Positions 34,728 to 43,694 of a stretch of DNA of 64,000 nt are shown piece by piece (positions within the stretch are counted from its first letter, which is position 1; each line of letters starts with the position of its first letter). Source of the stretch: Brevibacterium gallinarum (GTDB lineage Bacteria > Actinomycetota > Actinomycetes > Actinomycetales > Brevibacteriaceae). The stretch spans positions 124,001-188,000 of the forward strand of contig NZ_JACSPY010000006.1 of NCBI RefSeq assembly GCF_014836885.1, in the 5' to 3' direction. A program made the position numbers and the translations under genes. The notes beneath the pieces are model-generated. The model was not told where the DNA came from. It worked only from the letters and a program-made list of their open reading frames with translations, and searched no databases.

Positions 34728-36377
34728 TCAGGGCTGTGATCCGATGACCCCGTCGACGACAGCCTTCGCCTCAGCCTGGACCTCGGCGAGGTGCTCGGTG
34801 CCCCTGAACGACTCGGCGTAGATCTTGTAGACATCCTCGGTGCCTGATGGGCGCGCGGCGAACCAGGCGCTCTCGGTTGTCACCTTGAGCCCGCCGAGTG
34901 CCTCGCCATCACCGGGAGCCTCGGTGAGCTTGGCGGTGATCGGCTCACCGGCGAGCGTATCGGCACTGACCTGCGCGGGGCTGAGCTGCTTGAGCGCGGC
35001 CTTCTGCTCGCGGGTGGCCGCAGCGTCGATGCGGGCGTAGGCGCTCTCACCGTGCTCGGCGGCCAGCCCGGCATACAGCTGCGAGGGCGTCTTGCCGGTC
35101 ACTGCGGTCATCTCAGCAGCCAGCAGGCACAGCAGCATCCCGTCCTTGTCGGTCGTCCAGGCGCTGCCGTCGAAGGCGAGGAACGAGGCGCCTGCCGACT
35201 CCTCTCCGCCGAAGCCCACACTGCCGTCGAGCAGTCCGGACACGAAGTACTTGAAGCCCACCGGCACCTCATACAGCTCCCGGCCGCGGGCAGCGGCGAT
35301 CCGGTCGATGATGCCGCTGGTCACCGCGGTCTTGCCGATCTTCGCGTCCTTCGGCCAGTCCGGCCGGTGGGTGAAGAGGTAGTCGACGGCGGCGGCGAGG
35401 TAGTGGTTGGGGTTCATGAGTCCGGCATCCGGGGTCACGATGCCGTGCCGGTCGGCGTCGGCGTCATTGCCGGTGGCGATGTCGAACCGGTTCCGGTTGG
35501 CGATGAGCGAGGCCATCGCGTGCGGCGAGGAGCAGTCCATCCGGATCTTGCCGTCCCAGTCCAGCGTCATGAACGACCACGTCGGGTCGACCTCGGCGTT
35601 GACGACGTCGATGTTGAGGTCGAGGCGCTCGGCGATGATCGGCCAGTAGTCCGCGGCCGCTCCGCCCATCGGGTCGGCGCCGATGTGCAGCCCGGAGCCG
35701 CGGATCGCAGCGACGTCGATGACCTTCTCCAGGTCGTCGACATAGCTGGAGGTGAAGTCGAAGTTCATCGTCTCATCGAGGTGGAAGGCCCGCTGGAACG
35801 CCTGCCGGGGGATCTTCTCCCAGCCGGCTTCGAGCAGTTCGTTCGCCCGGTTCTCGATCCAGGTGGTCACCGATGAGCCGGCCGGCCCGCCGTGCGGCGG
35901 GTTGTACTTGAAGCCGCCGTCCGAGGGTGGGTTGTGCGAAGGCGTGATGACGATGCCGTCGGCCAGGCCCTGCGCGCTGCCGCGCGAGGCGTTGTGCTTG
36001 AGGATCGCGTGCGAGAGCACCGGGGTGGGGGTGTAGCCGTCGCGCTCATCGATCATCGTCGGCACCTCGGCGGCCGAGAGCACCTCCAGGGTCGTCAGCA
36101 GCGCCGGCTCCGACAGCGCATGGGTGTCCCGGGCCAGGTAGAGCGGACCGGTGTAGCCCTGCTCCCGACGGTACTCGACGATCGCAGCCGTGATCGCGGC
36201 GATGTGCGCTTCGTTGAACGACCCGGCACTCGAGCTGCCCCGATGCCCCGACGTCCCGAAGCTCACCCGCTGGGCGGGATCACTCGGATCAGGGACGATG
36301 TCGTGGTAGTCATCGAGCAGATCGGGGATCGAGACCAGATCCGACTCAGCTGCGGGTTCTCCTGCACGAACATTCAT
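34728..36377 (-). CDS. pgm: Phosphoglucomutase (alpha-D-glucose phosphate-specific)
   Basis: A 549-residue cytoplasmic enzyme interconverting glucose 1-phosphate and glucose 6-phosphate. Hallmarks are RVSFGTSGHRGSS at the N-terminus, GIVITPSHNPPSDGGFKYNP with the phosphoserine in TPSHNPP, the metal-binding block NDADADRHGIV and FGGEESAGASFL. The C-terminal phosphate-binding loop RPSGTEDVYKIYAES is present. Length and order match the bacterial Pgm family. ATG 36377 is preferred because GAGAAAG is spaced suitably; GTG 36383 is in frame just upstream. It feeds glycogen and cell-wall sugar synthesis. Confidence 0.96.
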   Translation of the reverse strand: MNVRAGEPAAESDLVSIPDLLDDYHDIVPDPSDPAQRVSFGTSGHRGSSSAGSFNEAHIAAITAAIVEYRREQGYTGPLYLARDTHALSEPALLTTLEVLSAAEVPTMIDERDGYTPTPVLSHAILKHNASRGSAQGLADGIVITPSHNPPSDGGFKYNPPHGGPAGSSVTTWIENRANELLEAGWEKIPRQAFQRAFHLDETMNFDFTSSYVDDLEKVIDVAAIRGSGLHIGADPMGGAAADYWPIIAERLDLNIDVVNAEVDPTWSFMTLDWDGKIRMDCSSPHAMASLIANRNRFDIATGNDADADRHGIVTPDAGLMNPNHYLAAAVDYLFTHRPDWPKDAKIGKTAVTSGIIDRIAAARGRELYEVPVGFKYFVSGLLDGSVGFGGEESAGASFLAFDGSAWTTDKDGMLLCLLAAEMTAVTGKTPSQLYAGLAAEHGESAYARIDAAATREQKAALKQLSPAQVSADTLAGEPITAKLTEAPGDGEALGGLKVTTESAWFAARPSGTEDVYKIYAESFRGTEHLAEVQAEAKAVVDGVIGSQP

Positions 36378-36461
36378 AGACACACTTTCTCAGAGCCCCG
36401 CGCCGAAACGTAGTCGAAAGCTGAATCATCTCGCCATGCGGCCAGCTGGCCGAGACAGCGC

Positions 36462-36532
36462 GGGCGCGGCGTCCCAGTTGGTGAGAACGCCGCGCCCGAG
36501 GCGGTGATTGGGCGGCAAGTCGGCTTGCCGCC
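36462..36532 (-). terminator. Two consecutive hairpins after the rhodanese gene
   Basis: Read leftward, GGCGGCAAG/CTTGCCGCC forms a 9-bp stem with a four-base loop (36511-36532). Then GGGCGCGGCGT/ACGCCGCGCCC forms an 11-bp stem (36462-36497). Both lie between the rhodanese stop and phosphoglucomutase start, so they end the rhodanese transcript. Confidence 0.7.
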
Positions 36533-36540
36533 GCGGGTGG

Positions 36541-36867
36541 TCACTTGACGTGCGGTTCTGCGTCGGTGTCGCCGACGATCGGACGGCCGTTGTCGAGGTG
36601 CCAGGCCCCCATGCCGCCGTTGACGTTGATGGCGTCGAAGCCGTTCTTGTTCAGCCACTCCGTCGCGGTGCGCGAGCGTCCGCCGGAGCGGCAGATGACG
36701 TAGACGTCCTCGTCCATCGGCACCTCGCCATAGCGCACCGGCAGGTCGGAGAGCCTGATGTGCTGGGCGCCGTCGATATGGCCGGCGGCGAACTCATCGT
36801 CTTCGCGGACATCGAGGATGTTGGCACCCTCGGGGATCTCGGTGATGCTGCAGCTTGGAATACTCAT
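36541..36867 (-). CDS. Single-domain rhodanese-like sulfurtransferase
   Basis: A 108-residue cytoplasmic protein with one rhodanese domain. Supporting blocks are NILDVREDDEFAAGHIDGAQ near the N-terminus, the active-site loop VICRSGGRSRTAT with the catalytic Cys, and INVNGGMGAWHLD at the end. These proteins move persulfide sulfur, for example to thiols or to protein partners. ATG 36867 is chosen where the domain starts; ATG 36876 is an alternative. It is monocistronic, between terminators. A link to the CstR-like regulator at 50785 is possible in principle but not supported by position. Confidence 0.92.
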   Translation of the reverse strand: MSIPSCSITEIPEGANILDVREDDEFAAGHIDGAQHIRLSDLPVRYGEVPMDEDVYVICRSGGRSRTATEWLNKNGFDAINVNGGMGAWHLDNGRPIVGDTDAEPHVK

Positions 36868-36894
36868 GCCGGTCATTCTAATCGCCGCACCTGG

Positions 36895-36970
36895 CGGCGG
36901 ACAGGGGCTGAAGCGCACGGCGGACAGGGGGGACGAAGCGCACTGCGGACAGGGGCGAAGCGCACTGCGG
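36895..36970. repeat. Threefold degenerate repeat upstream of rhodanese
   Basis: GCGGACAGGGG followed by a short spacer and GAAGCGCAC recurs three times over 36895-36970 with small length changes. It is non-coding and runs into the hairpin at 36961. Confidence 0.65.
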
Positions 36971-37006
36971 CCGGGACGGGAATTGCACCCGCCCGGCCGC
37001 AGTGCG
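36961..37006 (-). terminator. Terminator hairpin after the TM2 gene
   Basis: CGCACTGCGGCCGGG (36961-36975) pairs perfectly over 15 bases with CCCGGCCGCAGTGCG (36992-37006), and CGGG/CCCG extends the stem inward after a bulge. It lies about 40 bases past the TM2 stop. Confidence 0.78.
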
Positions 37007-37046
37007 CTGCGGTGGCTGCGGTGAGGGGCTCACTGCAGCCGGGTGA

Positions 37047-37814
37047 TCAGCTGTTGTACATGGCCGGCGCTGATGCTGCCGCAGCGATGACGATGATGAT
37101 CCAGGCGATCGTCGACAGCACGCCGAGTGCGATGAGGATGATCGAGACGATCATCGTGACCTTCCGGTGCTCTTCGTAGCCTTCGAGCGGCCGGCCCTCG
37201 GAGTCGGTGCGCTTGCCGAAGATCGTGAGGAAGACGTCGATGATCGCCCAGATGCCCAGGCCGCCGCCGGTCAGCAGCTTGGCCACGCCGGTGCCGATCC
37301 TGCCGAGGTAGAAGTGGTCGACGCCCCAGCCGCCGAGGAACTGGGCGAAGACCCATGTGAGGATGTAGGACTTCTGCGGTGTGCCGCCGTAGCCGGCGCC
37401 GGGCTGCGGGCCGCCGTAGGACTGGGCGCCGTAGGCGGAGCTGGGACCCTGGCCGGGCTGCTGGGCGACCGGGCCGCCGGGCTGAGAGCCGTAACCGGAC
37501 TGCGGCTGCGCGCCGGCCTGCGGCTGCGCGCCGGGCTGGGAGCCGTAACCGGGCTGGGCGGAGTGGGAGCCGCCGGGCTGGCTGCCGGCGGGCTGGCCGT
37601 ACGGCTGGGGTGAGCCGCCGGGCTGGGACGGGGTGTCGGCCATGGATGGTCCTCCTGTTGGTGCGCTGGGGACTCGGCCCCCATGGTGCGGTGGGGTTGC
37701 CGCGCTGAAACCAGGATGCGGCGGAGTGCTGACCCCGCTGGAGGGCACCTGCGCGCCGACGATCGGCGGCGGCGGGCGACGCCCGTCGCGCATCGGCTGA
37801 TCGTGCTGACTCAT
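37047..37814 (-). CDS. TM2-domain membrane protein with long Gly/Gln/Pro-rich N-terminus
   Basis: A 255-residue protein. The first 165 residues are low-complexity (QPGGSQPGYG-type repeats), presumably disordered in the cytoplasm. A TM2 module follows: SYILTWVFAQFLGGWGVDHF, the conserved turn, YLGRIGTG and a second helix GGGLGIWAIIDVFLTIFG; a further helix lies at the C-terminus. TM2 proteins have no defined function. Two starts are both preceded by strong ribosome sites: ATG 37814 (GGGAGGGA) and ATG 37643 (AGGAGGAC), giving 255 or 198 residues; both may be used. A terminator follows the gene. Confidence 0.82.
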   Translation of the reverse strand: MSQHDQPMRDGRRPPPPIVGAQVPSSGVSTPPHPGFSAATPPHHGGRVPSAPTGGPSMADTPSQPGGSPQPYGQPAGSQPGGSHSAQPGYGSQPGAQPQAGAQPQSGYGSQPGGPVAQQPGQGPSSAYGAQSYGGPQPGAGYGGTPQKSYILTWVFAQFLGGWGVDHFYLGRIGTGVAKLLTGGGLGIWAIIDVFLTIFGKRTDSEGRPLEGYEEHRKVTMIVSIILIALGVLSTIAWIIIVIAAAASAPAMYNS

Positions 37815-37996
37815 GGTCCCTCCCTGCGAAATCGGCGGGGATGAGCCGGATGGCTCACTGTCGCTTCGATCGTATCCGAGCCGTGGCCCGATTCCGCGCT
37901 GCTGTCCAGCTGTGTGTCGAGACTGGCACAACCGCTCCCGAGGCGCCGGTCACCGCTCCCGAGGTGCCGCTCACCGGTTCGAAGGCGGTTCCCGCC

Positions 37997-39502
37997 TCAC
38001 ATGCGGCCGGTGTCGCGCAGATTGCGGTGCCAGCTCAGCGCCTCATCGAGCAGGTGCGGAGTGTGGCGTGCGCCCTCGGAGGCGGCCCAGGCCCGGTCGA
38101 AGTAGTCGTGCAGGCGCTCGCGGTAGTCCGGGTGGGCGCAGTTGTCGATGATCCTCTTCGCGCGCCGGCGCGGAGCGGCCCCGCGCAGATCGGCGATGCC
38201 GTTCTCGGTGATGACGACGTGGACGTCGTGTTCGGTGTGGTCGACATGCGAGGCCATCGGCACGATCGACGAGATCGCTCCGTCCTTGGCGGTCGAGGGT
38301 GAGACGAAGAAGTTGAGGAAGGCGTTGCGGGCGAAGTCGCCGGAGCCGCCGATGCCGTTGATCATCTTCGCGCCGAGCACATGGGTGGAGTTGACGTTGC
38401 CGTAGATATCGGCCTCGACCATCCCGTTGATCGCGATGACCCCGAGCCGGCGGATGATCTCCGGATGGTTCGACATCTCCTGGGTGCGCAGCAGGATCTT
38501 GCCCTTGTACGACTCAGCGTTGGCGTTGAACTTCTCGGCCACCTCGCGTGAGAGGCTGAACGCGGTCGCCGAGACCGAATCCATCTTCCCGGTGTCGATG
38601 AGCTTGAGCAGGTTGTCCTGCATCACCTCGGTGTAGGAGTGCAGATGCTCGAACTCGGAGTCGGCCAGGCCTTCGAGCACGGCATTGGCGACGTTGCCGA
38701 CGCCGGACTGGATCGGCAGCAGGTTCTTCGGCATCCGCCCGGCCTTGACCTCATGGCGCAGGAAGTCGATGAGATACCCTGCCATCGCCTCGGACTTGGC
38801 ATCGACCGGGGCGAAGGTGTTGTCGCGGTCCGGGGCGTCGGTCTCGACGACGGCGACGACCTTGTCCGGGTCGACGCGCAGGTACGGATCGCCGATCCGC
38901 TGGGTGGGCTCCAGGATCTGGATGGGGTTGCGGTGCGGGGGCAGCTTGGTGCCGTAGTAGACGTCGTGGAAGCCCTCGAAGGCCCGCGGGTGCCAGGAGT
39001 TGACTTCGATGATGACCTTGTCGGCCAGGTCGAGCCAGGTCTTGTCATTGCCGATCGAGGAGGACGGCACGAGCAGCCCGTTGGACAGCACCGCCGCGAC
39101 CTCGACAACGGCGACATCGAGGTTGCCGTAGAAGCCGAACCACACCTGCTGGGCCAGGTGGCTCAGGTGGGTGTCGACGTATTCGACCTCTCCGGAGTTG
39201 ATGCCCGCGCGCATGTCCGGGTCCGTGTTGAACGGCGCTCGCAGGTGCACGCCCTTGGATTCGGCGAGCACACCGTCGAGCTCATGTGAGGTCGAGGCGC
39301 CGGTGAGCAGTCCGATGCTGAACTCGTCGCCGGCGGCGTGGGCCTTCTCGATCTGCTCGGCGAGTGCACCGGGGACGGCTTTGGGATAGCCGGAGCCGGT
39401 GAAGCCGCTCATGGCGACGTTGTCGCCGTTGCTGATGTGGGCCGCGGCCTCGGCAGCGCTCGTCACTCGCTGGGCCAGAATGGGGCATGTGATCCGGGAC
39501 AT
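37997..39502 (-). CDS. Acetyl-CoA hydrolase/CoA-transferase (succinyl-CoA:acetate or propionate type)
   Basis: A 501-residue cytoplasmic enzyme of the Cat1/Ach1 family that moves CoA between acyl groups, such as succinyl-CoA and acetate. Evidence is NVAMSGFTGSGYPKAVP at the N-terminus, HLSHLAQQVWFGFYGNLDVA, GMVEADIYGNVNSTHVLG with the likely catalytic Glu, then GIGGSGDFARNAFLNFF and TENGIADLRG near the end. The length fits the family. ATG 39502 is chosen where conserved sequence begins. The donor and acceptor cannot be read from sequence; TCA-cycle and propionate roles are both known. Confidence 0.92.
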   Translation of the reverse strand: MSRITCPILAQRVTSAAEAAAHISNGDNVAMSGFTGSGYPKAVPGALAEQIEKAHAAGDEFSIGLLTGASTSHELDGVLAESKGVHLRAPFNTDPDMRAGINSGEVEYVDTHLSHLAQQVWFGFYGNLDVAVVEVAAVLSNGLLVPSSSIGNDKTWLDLADKVIIEVNSWHPRAFEGFHDVYYGTKLPPHRNPIQILEPTQRIGDPYLRVDPDKVVAVVETDAPDRDNTFAPVDAKSEAMAGYLIDFLRHEVKAGRMPKNLLPIQSGVGNVANAVLEGLADSEFEHLHSYTEVMQDNLLKLIDTGKMDSVSATAFSLSREVAEKFNANAESYKGKILLRTQEMSNHPEIIRRLGVIAINGMVEADIYGNVNSTHVLGAKMINGIGGSGDFARNAFLNFFVSPSTAKDGAISSIVPMASHVDHTEHDVHVVITENGIADLRGAAPRRRAKRIIDNCAHPDYRERLHDYFDRAWAASEGARHTPHLLDEALSWHRNLRDTGRM

Positions 39503-39624
39503 GTTCCCATTATCTACATGTCGGCACTCATGTTTCACTCAGGTCAGCCTGAGTGCCCCAACGCAGGGAAAACGGCCCGGTCGGGTGGCCGATCCGGCAG
39601 TCCATATGCGGACAGGCGGCCGGT

Positions 39625-40287
39625 TCAGTCGGCGGGCTGGGCGATGAAGTCGAGCTCCTCGGCCACAGCCAGGGGATGTTCCATCAGCCGGTCGAGCTCG
39701 GCCTCATCGGGGGAGTGGCCGAGCAGCCGCAGGCAGTACAGCAGGTAGCTGCGCTCGAGATCGGCCACACTGATCGGCCCGTCCGCGCGGTACCACAGGG
39801 CGATCGAGTTGCAGATCGAGAGCACCGCGCGGCCGGCCAGCTCAGCATCGTCGACGTCGAACACCCCGGCTGCCTGGCCGGCTGCGATCCGGTCGTTGAG
39901 CACCGCGCGGGAGGCGCGCTGCTGTTCGTGGATGACCTCGAACTTCTCCGCGTCCAGGCGTTCGGCATCGCGGACGACGACCCGGGAGATGAGCTGGTTG
40001 TGCGCCCGGTAGCGCACGAGCAGCCGGATGACAGCGGCGGTCTGGTCGATCGGATCGTCCCCGGCGTCGGCGATGACGCGGGTGGCGGTCTCGATGTAGC
40101 CGGCGAACGCCGAGCGGATGAGCTCGAAGAGGGCGTCCTGCTTCGAGGGGAAGTAGTAGTACAGTGCCGACAGGCTCAGATCCGCCTCCTGGGCGATGTC
40201 GCGGATCGAGGCGCCGTCGAAGCCCTTCTTGGCGAAGGTGTTGCGGGCGGCGGTGAGGATGACGGACCTGCCGTTGGACGATCGCAT
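39625..40287 (-). CDS. TetR-family transcriptional repressor
   Basis: A 220-residue repressor. The HTH lies at residues 8-55: RSVILTAARNTFAKKGFDGA, then SIRDIAQEADLSLSALYYYF. The remaining helical domain binds an unknown ligand and resembles regulators of acyl-CoA catabolism. ATG 40287 follows CAGGAGCC; the longer frame is rejected. It is divergent from the kinase-phosphatase-SDR operon. A palindrome GAGC-N4-GCTC lies in its own upstream region (40393-40404) and a different one, GAAC-N4-GTTC, overlaps the operon's start site (40556-40567); the first suggests autoregulation. Confidence 0.92.
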   Translation of the reverse strand: MRSSNGRSVILTAARNTFAKKGFDGASIRDIAQEADLSLSALYYYFPSKQDALFELIRSAFAGYIETATRVIADAGDDPIDQTAAVIRLLVRYRAHNQLISRVVVRDAERLDAEKFEVIHEQQRASRAVLNDRIAAGQAAGVFDVDDAELAGRAVLSICNSIALWYRADGPISVADLERSYLLYCLRLLGHSPDEAELDRLMEHPLAVAEELDFIAQPAD

Positions 40288-40392
40288 GCTGGCTCCTGAC
40301 GTGTCTCGATTCGCGGGGGCCAGGCGGCGCAGGCGGCAGCCGGGGCGGCGCACCTCGTCGTGGCCCGCTTTCAGTCTAGCGGGCATTCTATC

Positions 40393-40404
40393 GAGCAATC
40401 GCTC
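40393..40404. promoter_or_regulatory. Operator-like palindrome upstream of the TetR gene
   Basis: GAGCAATCGCTC has 4-base perfect arms (GAGC/GCTC) around four bases, with flanking bases extending it to a near-palindrome. It lies about 110 bases before the TetR start codon, fitting an autoregulatory site. Confidence 0.5.
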
Positions 40405-40515
40405 AATTCCGTCATCCGTGCCCGAGGCGACAGCTGGCTCCCGTGCCCGAGGCGACAGCCGGCTGCCGCGCCGAGGCGGCGGTCACCGGCCGTTGCCGGC
40501 GTGCGGGAGGGCGTC

Positions 40516-40567
40516 TTGACAGCGGCGACCCGGCCTCCATATTTTGAATGCAGACGAACGTTTGTTC
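40516..40567 (+). promoter_or_regulatory. Promoter with operator for the kinase/phosphatase/SDR operon
   Basis: TTGACA (40516-40521) and TATTTT (40540-40545) are separated by 18 bases, a good -35/-10 pair. The palindrome GAACGTTTGTTC (40556-40567) overlaps the expected start site, where a bound repressor would block transcription. AGGAGG follows at 40571. The same GAAC-N4-GTTC core occurs before the oxidoreductase gene at 54466. Confidence 0.7.
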
Positions 40568-40582
40568 ACAAGGAGGTTTAGG

Positions 40583-41644
40583 GTGGTCGACACGGAACAG
40601 CAGCCGGCGGCGCGCAGCGGAGTCCCGGCAGGCATCGACGCCGAGCGAGTCGGTGCGTGGATCGCCGAGCACCACGGTGCTGACCCCGGCAGGCTCAGCT
40701 ATGAGGTCATGTCGGTCGGCCGGTCGAACCTCACCTACACGGTCCGGTGCGACGGCGAGCCCCGCTGGGTGCTGCGCCGCCCGCCGCTGGGCCACACCGG
40801 CGGCAGCGCCCACAACGTCGCCCGCGAAGGCCGCATCATGGCCGCCCTGAAGGACACCGACGTGCCGGTCGTCAACGTCTTGGACATCGTCGACGACGCC
40901 AACGTCCTCGACGTCCCCTTCGTCTTCATGGACCACTGCCCCGGCTTCCCCCTCAACACGCCTGCCGACCTCGCCCGCATCCCCGCTGGCCAGCGCCGGC
41001 AGACCGCCTTCAACCTCGTCGACTCACTCGCGGCCATCCACCGCGTCGACATCGACGCCGTCGGATTGGGCGATCTGCGCCGGCCCGGCGGGTTCGTCGA
41101 ACGCCAGCTGCGCCGCTGGCTGGGCCAGTACGAGGCGATCACCACCCGCGACCTGCCGGCCATCCGCGAAGTCCACGCCGAACTCGTCGCCCGCATGCCC
41201 GATGACTCCCAGGCTGCCGTCGGCCTCGTCCACGGCGACTTCAAGCCCAACAACGCGATCTTCACTCCTGCCGGTGAGATCGCTGCGGTCGTCGACTGGG
41301 AGCTCTCGGCCATCGGCGAAGTCGTCACCGACCTCGGCTACCTGGTGGCGATGCTGTACTCAGACCCGAACCTCACCCACATCTGGGTCCCGAGCGTCGC
41401 CGAGGGCTTCCCGGAGAAGTCCGCGCTCATCGCCCGCTACGAGGAAACCGCCGGCCGGGAAGCCGCCCACGTCGACTACTACGCCGGGTTCGCGCTGTGG
41501 AAGCTCGCCTGCATCTCCGAAGGCGTCTACACCCGCATCCTCAAGGGCCAGATGGGCGACACCGGATTCGATCCCGAGCAGGCCGGGCAGGGCGTCGAGG
41601 AGCTCGCCCTCGCCGGCCTCGACCTCATCACCGGCAGCCGATGA
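40583..41644 (+). CDS. APH/ACAD10-like phosphotransferase
   Basis: A 353-residue cytoplasmic kinase-like protein of the aminoglycoside-phosphotransferase fold, in the ACAD10/11-related branch. Brenner's loop is GLVHGDFKPNNAIF, followed by AAVVDWELSAIGEV with the metal Asp; SNLTYTVRCDGEPRWVLRRP holds the nucleotide-binding Lys/Arg region. Relatives that sit with acyl-CoA and short-chain dehydrogenases are thought to act on hydroxyacyl substrates, not drugs. The start is GTG 40583, placed by AGGAGG six bases before it. Its TGA overlaps the next ATG (ATGA), so it is translated with the histidine phosphatase. Confidence 0.87.
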   Translation: MVDTEQQPAARSGVPAGIDAERVGAWIAEHHGADPGRLSYEVMSVGRSNLTYTVRCDGEPRWVLRRPPLGHTGGSAHNVAREGRIMAALKDTDVPVVNVLDIVDDANVLDVPFVFMDHCPGFPLNTPADLARIPAGQRRQTAFNLVDSLAAIHRVDIDAVGLGDLRRPGGFVERQLRRWLGQYEAITTRDLPAIREVHAELVARMPDDSQAAVGLVHGDFKPNNAIFTPAGEIAAVVDWELSAIGEVVTDLGYLVAMLYSDPNLTHIWVPSVAEGFPEKSALIARYEETAGREAAHVDYYAGFALWKLACISEGVYTRILKGQMGDTGFDPEQAGQGVEELALAGLDLITGSR

Positions 41645-42399
41645 GCAGCTTCCTCGGCCGCACGCTTGGTGCCGCACTGCTGACCCGCGGCACCGACTGC
41701 CTCGACGTGTTCCTCATCCGCCACGGCCAGCAGACCCGGCCCGGACCCGACGCCCCGGAAGCCGCCTCCTACGACCCGCCGCTGTCGGCCACCGGCCGCG
41801 CCCAGGCAGAGGCCGCCGCGGACGCCCTGGCCACCCGCCCGATCACGGCGGTCTACGCCTCCCAGCTCGCCCGCGCCCATGACACGGCGGCGGCGATCGC
41901 AGCCCGCCACCGCCTCGGCGTCGGCACCGACGAGCGGCTGGCCGAGGTGGGGATCTTCCAGCAGGTGCCCGCCCACCTCAGCTTCGAACAGGCCGTCGGG
42001 CAGCAGGCCGCGGCCGAGGCGGCGGAGACGATGGCGCGCACGCGCAAGTGGGATGCCCTGCCGCTGGGCGAGGGCTCGCAGGCGTTCCGCACCCGGGTGC
42101 ACACGGCGATCTGGGAGCTGGCGCGCCAGCACCTGCCCGAGCCGGGCAGCGCGGTACGGGCGCGGGAGGCAGCCGAGCGCAGCGGCGAGCCGGTGCCGCA
42201 CCCGCAGGCGATCGCCATCGCCTGCCACGGCGGGGTCATCAATGCCTTCCTCGCTGAGGAATACGGACTCGAAGCCGACTTCCTCTTCCGTCCCGCCCAT
42301 GCCGGGATCACCCGGGTGCGCTTCGCCACCGACCGGGCGGTCATGCTCACCGGAAACGAACTCGGCCACCTCGAAGACCGGCAGCTGCTGACCTTCTGA
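41641..42399 (+). CDS. Histidine phosphatase-family (phosphoglycerate mutase-like) protein
   Basis: A 252-residue cytoplasmic phosphatase. The catalytic RHG motif is VFLIRHGQQTRPG near residue 26, and the second catalytic His lies in AIACHGGVINAF near residue 200; Arg and Glu partners (PLSATGRAQAEA) are at expected places. The start is ATG 41641, which overlaps the stop of the kinase gene. It is the middle gene of the kinase-phosphatase-SDR unit under the operator-promoter at 40516. Substrate unknown; a matching kinase upstream hints at a shared phospho-substrate, but this is inference. Confidence 0.9.
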   Translation: MSSFLGRTLGAALLTRGTDCLDVFLIRHGQQTRPGPDAPEAASYDPPLSATGRAQAEAAADALATRPITAVYASQLARAHDTAAAIAARHRLGVGTDERLAEVGIFQQVPAHLSFEQAVGQQAAAEAAETMARTRKWDALPLGEGSQAFRTRVHTAIWELARQHLPEPGSAVRAREAAERSGEPVPHPQAIAIACHGGVINAFLAEEYGLEADFLFRPAHAGITRVRFATDRAVMLTGNELGHLEDRQLLTF

Positions 42400-42516
42400 G
42401 GGCTGACCGCCCTTCTCAGGGCGTGCCGCCCTATTGAGGGTCTGCCGGTGGACGCGGTGGATGCCGGCGGGAGAACCGTGCCGGGACCGCCGTACAGGAC
42501 GCCGCCAGGTGGTCGG

Positions 42517-42522
42517 TATAGT
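42517..42522 (+). promoter_or_regulatory. -10 box upstream of the SDR gene
   Basis: TATAGT lies 38 bases before ATG 42561 and could start a separate SDR transcript in addition to read-through from the operon. AAAGGA between it and the ATG is the candidate ribosome site, spaced a little widely. Confidence 0.45.
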
Positions 42523-42560
42523 GCTCAGCGTGCCCCGTGAGTGAAAGGAATCACACCGCA

Positions 42561-43322
42561 ATGGAACTCAACAACGCCGTCGCCCTCGTCACCGGAGGTG
42601 TCTCCGGTCTCGGCCGCGCGACTGCCGAGCGCCTGCTCGGCGCAGGCGCCACCGTCGTCCTGCTCGACCTCAACGCCGAGGCAGGTGAGGCCGCCGCGCA
42701 GGAGCTCGGCGACAGGGCCCACTTCGTCGCAGCCGATGTCACCAGCGAAGACGATGTCCAGCAGGCCGTCGACCTGGCCACCTCGCTCGGGAACCTGCGC
42801 ATCGTCGTCAACTGCGCCGGCGTGGCCACCCCCGGCAAGCTCGTGAGCAAGCGCGGCCCGCTGGGTCTCGACGACTTCGCCAAGGTCATCAACATCAACC
42901 TCGTCGGCACCGTCAACGTCTGCCGGCTCGCCGCTGCGGCCATGCAGCAGCAGGAGCCCGACGGTGAGGAGCGCGGCGTCATCATCAACACCGCCTCAGT
43001 CGCAGCCTTCGACGGCCAGATCGGCCAGATCGCCTACTCCGCCTCCAAGGGCGGCGTGCACGCCGTCACCCTGCCGATGGCGCGTGAGCTGGCCAGCTCG
43101 CTCATCCGCGTGGTCACCATCGCCCCGGGCATCTTCATGACCCCGATGATGGCCGGGCTGCCGCAGGCCGCGCAGGACTCGCTGGCCGCCTCGGTCCCGC
43201 ACCCGGCGCGCCTCGGCCAGCCGGCCGAGTACGCCCAGCTCGTCGAATCGATCGTCGCCAACCCGATGCTCAACGGCGAGACGATCCGCCTCGACGGTGC
43301 CATCCGCATGGCCCCGAAATGA
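42561..43322 (+). CDS. Short-chain dehydrogenase, 3-hydroxyacyl-CoA (HSD17B10-like) type
   Basis: A 253-residue NAD-dependent oxidoreductase. The Rossmann motif is [18 protein letters not shown] and the catalytic block is [20 protein letters not shown] with the Tyr and Lys of YxxxK (about 159). Its order, [16 protein letters not shown] and [13 protein letters not shown], resembles type II 3-hydroxyacyl-CoA dehydrogenase of branched-chain amino-acid and fatty-acid breakdown. ATG 42561 is preferred; GTG 42537 is in frame. It follows the kinase and phosphatase genes and fits an acyl-CoA catabolism operon controlled by the TetR regulator. Confidence 0.9.
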   Translation: MELNNAVALVTGGVSGLGRATAERLLGAGATVVLLDLNAEAGEAAAQELGDRAHFVAADVTSEDDVQQAVDLATSLGNLRIVVNCAGVATPGKLVSKRGPLGLDDFAKVININLVGTVNVCRLAAAAMQQQEPDGEERGVIINTASVAAFDGQIGQIAYSASKGGVHAVTLPMARELASSLIRVVTIAPGIFMTPMMAGLPQAAQDSLAASVPHPARLGQPAEYAQLVESIVANPMLNGETIRLDGAIRMAPK

Positions 43323-43694
43323 TCGAGATCCTCTGACACGGCGACATCACCGCGGGGGCGCCCCTGCAGTGGAGGTCCCCGCGGGGACCTCCTCTTGGCG
43401 GCCTTCCCGTAGTGACGTGACTGCCCCGGAGTTCAGGCGCCGGCTGACCGCGCGGTCGGCCGGCGCCTGTCGCATTCCCGGACGGCCAGCGGGGGCACAA
43501 GGGCACTTGCGCTCATGGCGGCGGTGGTCGCGGTGCGAAGGGGCTATCTATCGGCAGTCCCGCGCGATAGGCTGTTCACAGGGAACACTCAGCTCTCCTG
43601 GTGGGCTGGATCGATCGGGGTGGGCCGGGGTTCCCGGCACCCGGGTCGAGAGCGCCTCGCCCCGGCAGCGACGCACACGGCCAGGAGGACCCTG
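43323..43694. other. Intergenic stretch with palindrome, no gene
   Basis: The 22-base perfect palindrome GGAGGTCCCCGCGGGGACCTCC would be over the limit to quote, so note its arms: GGAGGTCCCC at 43371-43380 and GGGGACCTCC at 43383-43392, with GC between. It probably helps end the SDR transcript. The remaining 300 bases up to GltS hold no frame with family features. Confidence 0.55.
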
